Part shown: in pieces, positions 5,788 through 6,601 of the stretch
Position numbering within the stretch: position 1 is the stretch's first letter
Layout of the letters: each line of letters opens with the position of its first letter
NCBI GenBank assembly: GCA_023458855.1
Contig: JAEWWQ010000430.1
Span: forward strand, 1 to 6,601
Direction: 5' to 3'
Source of the DNA: Bacillota bacterium
GTDB lineage: Bacteria > Bacillota > Clostridia > Lachnospirales > Lachnospiraceae
DNA: 6,601 bases
Notes under the pieces: model-generated
The model's database searches: none
What the model was told of the DNA's origin: nothing
What the model saw: the letters and a program-made list of their open reading frames with translations, nothing else
Program-made: the position numbers and the translations under genes

Positions 5788-6601
5788 ATGTATACATGCA
5801 GTTTGGAAAGAATGACAGATAAGATTAAGACAATGAGCCGGTTCGGTGATGCGGGACATGGTGGAATTACAAGATATTCTTTATCACCGGAGGCGATTGA
5901 GGCAAGAAATGAATTTGTAAAAAGAATGAAGGCAATCGGTGCAGAAATAGAAATCGATGATGTCGCAAATATTTATGCAACGCTTCCGGGAACCGATGCG
6001 GATGCGAAGAGAATTGTCATGGCATCACATTGTGACTCTGTGAAAAATGGCGGAAATTATGATGGAATTCTTGGCGTTATATCAGCAATGGAGGTTTTAG
6101 AAACAGTTGCAGAAAAGAACATTCCACATAAGCACCCGCTGACTGCCATGATCTGGACAAATGAGGAAGGCTCCTTATATCCGCCGGCAATGATGGTATC
6201 CGGTATTGTTTGCTATGACTTTCTCCCTGAGGATATCAGGTGTAAATTCAAATATGAGGATATGATGGCCTCCAAGAGTATTTTAGATGCGACAAAGACA
6301 TTTGGGGAAGCACTTGAAAAATCCGGATTCAAGGGAGATAAAAAATATAGATTAAATCCTGAAAAGTATAAATATATGTTCGAAACGCATATCGAGCAGG
6401 GGCCGATCTTAGAGGATGCCGGTAATGAAGTGGGTGTTGTGGACTGTGTACTTGGTATGTTCAACTATAGATTGAAATTCTTCGGTCAGACAACGCATGC
6501 AGGTACATTTCCAATGCCTAAGAGGAAAGATGCTTTCTTTGCAGCTTCCCAGGCTCTTTGCTACTTACATGAAGAAATCGATAAGCTGGGCATTCCAGAG
6601 C
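5788..6601 (+). CDS. M20-family N-carbamoyl amidohydrolase, beta-ureidopropionase type (3' end outside window)
   Basis: Cytoplasmic binuclear metal hydrolase expected to cut N-carbamoyl-beta-alanine to beta-alanine, CO2 and ammonia, the last step of the pathway. 271 residues are visible and open at the right edge; the family is usually about 400-420, so about a third is missing. Visible metal and catalytic residues are HCD at 81-83, Asp92 (GGNYDGILG), the Glu126-Glu127 pair (TNEEG; base and ligand) and His201 (ETHIEQGP). His237 and Arg246 (THAG, PMPKRKDA) belong to the dimerisation lid domain. The H81-D92 and Glu pair spacing matches characterised L-carbamoylases (84, 95, 129/130); the last metal His should lie beyond the window. 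After the Glu pair the usual RF is replaced by LY. ATG 5788 lies 18 bases after the dehydrogenase stop. L-carbamoylase or allantoate amidohydrolase are alternatives from sequence alone; the neighbours favour beta-ureidopropionase. Confidence 0.87.
   Translation, partial: MYTCSLERMTDKIKTMSRFGDAGHGGITRYSLSPEAIEARNEFVKRMKAIGAEIEIDDVANIYATLPGTDADAKRIVMASHCDSVKNGGNYDGILGVISAMEVLETVAEKNIPHKHPLTAMIWTNEEGSLYPPAMMVSGIVCYDFLPEDIRCKFKYEDMMASKSILDATKTFGEALEKSGFKGDKKYRLNPEKYKYMFETHIEQGPILEDAGNEVGVVDCVLGMFNYRLKFFGQTTHAGTFPMPKRKDAFFAASQALCYLHEEIDKLGIPE

Noticed and set aside
5781..5822. Small 13-residue frame starting at ATG 5781, overlapping the hydrolase start
   Set aside because: It has only one base between GAGAGG and the ATG and no recognisable content; a chance frame is more likely than a leader peptide.
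5404..5859. Antisense frame of 151 codons across the end of preA
   Set aside because: It overlaps the conserved C-terminal ferredoxin clusters, and its product shows no recognisable motif.

Overview
This is a single-strand operon segment, all genes on the + strand. It looks like it comes from a low-to-moderate GC anaerobic Firmicute, most like a gut Clostridia/Lachnospiraceae. The grounds are codon use rich in A/T-ending codons, strong AAGGAGG-type ribosome binding sites, a lipoprotein with a Lys/Arg-rich signal peptide, and an oxygen-sensitive multi-[4Fe-4S] reductive enzyme. The taxonomic placement is inference. No RNA genes, mobile elements, CRISPR arrays or long repeats were seen.

Layout: (1) 1-686, 3' part of an SsuC/TauC/ThiX-type ABC permease, open at the left edge; (2) 686-1519, a second, different permease of the same class, overlapping the first by one base; (3) 1560-2750, an NMT1/THI5-like substrate-binding lipoprotein whose two parts are in reversed order (an apparent circular permutation); (4) 2751-2886, an intergenic stretch with a stem-loop; (5) 2887-4257, dihydropyrimidinase; (6) 4285-5769, a PreA-type dihydropyrimidine dehydrogenase carrying an extra N-terminal two-cluster Fe-S domain; (7) 5788-6601, the N-terminal part of an M20-family N-carbamoyl amidohydrolase (beta-ureidopropionase type), cut by the right edge.

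Together the genes describe uptake and reductive degradation of pyrimidine bases. A pyrimidine-like compound is imported by the ABC system. The PreA-like enzyme reduces uracil/thymine to the 5,6-dihydro form, dihydropyrimidinase opens the ring to N-carbamoyl-beta-alanine (or the 2-methyl analogue), and the M20 enzyme releases beta-alanine (or beta-aminoisobutyrate), CO2 and ammonia. The ABC ATPase is not in view and would be expected just upstream. The transported substrate is inferred from context, not shown directly.

The two points most worth a second look are the permuted binding protein and the PreA enzyme. The latter has the N-terminal iron-sulfur module of animal DPD but none of the FAD/NADPH domains that normally sit between that module and the FMN barrel.
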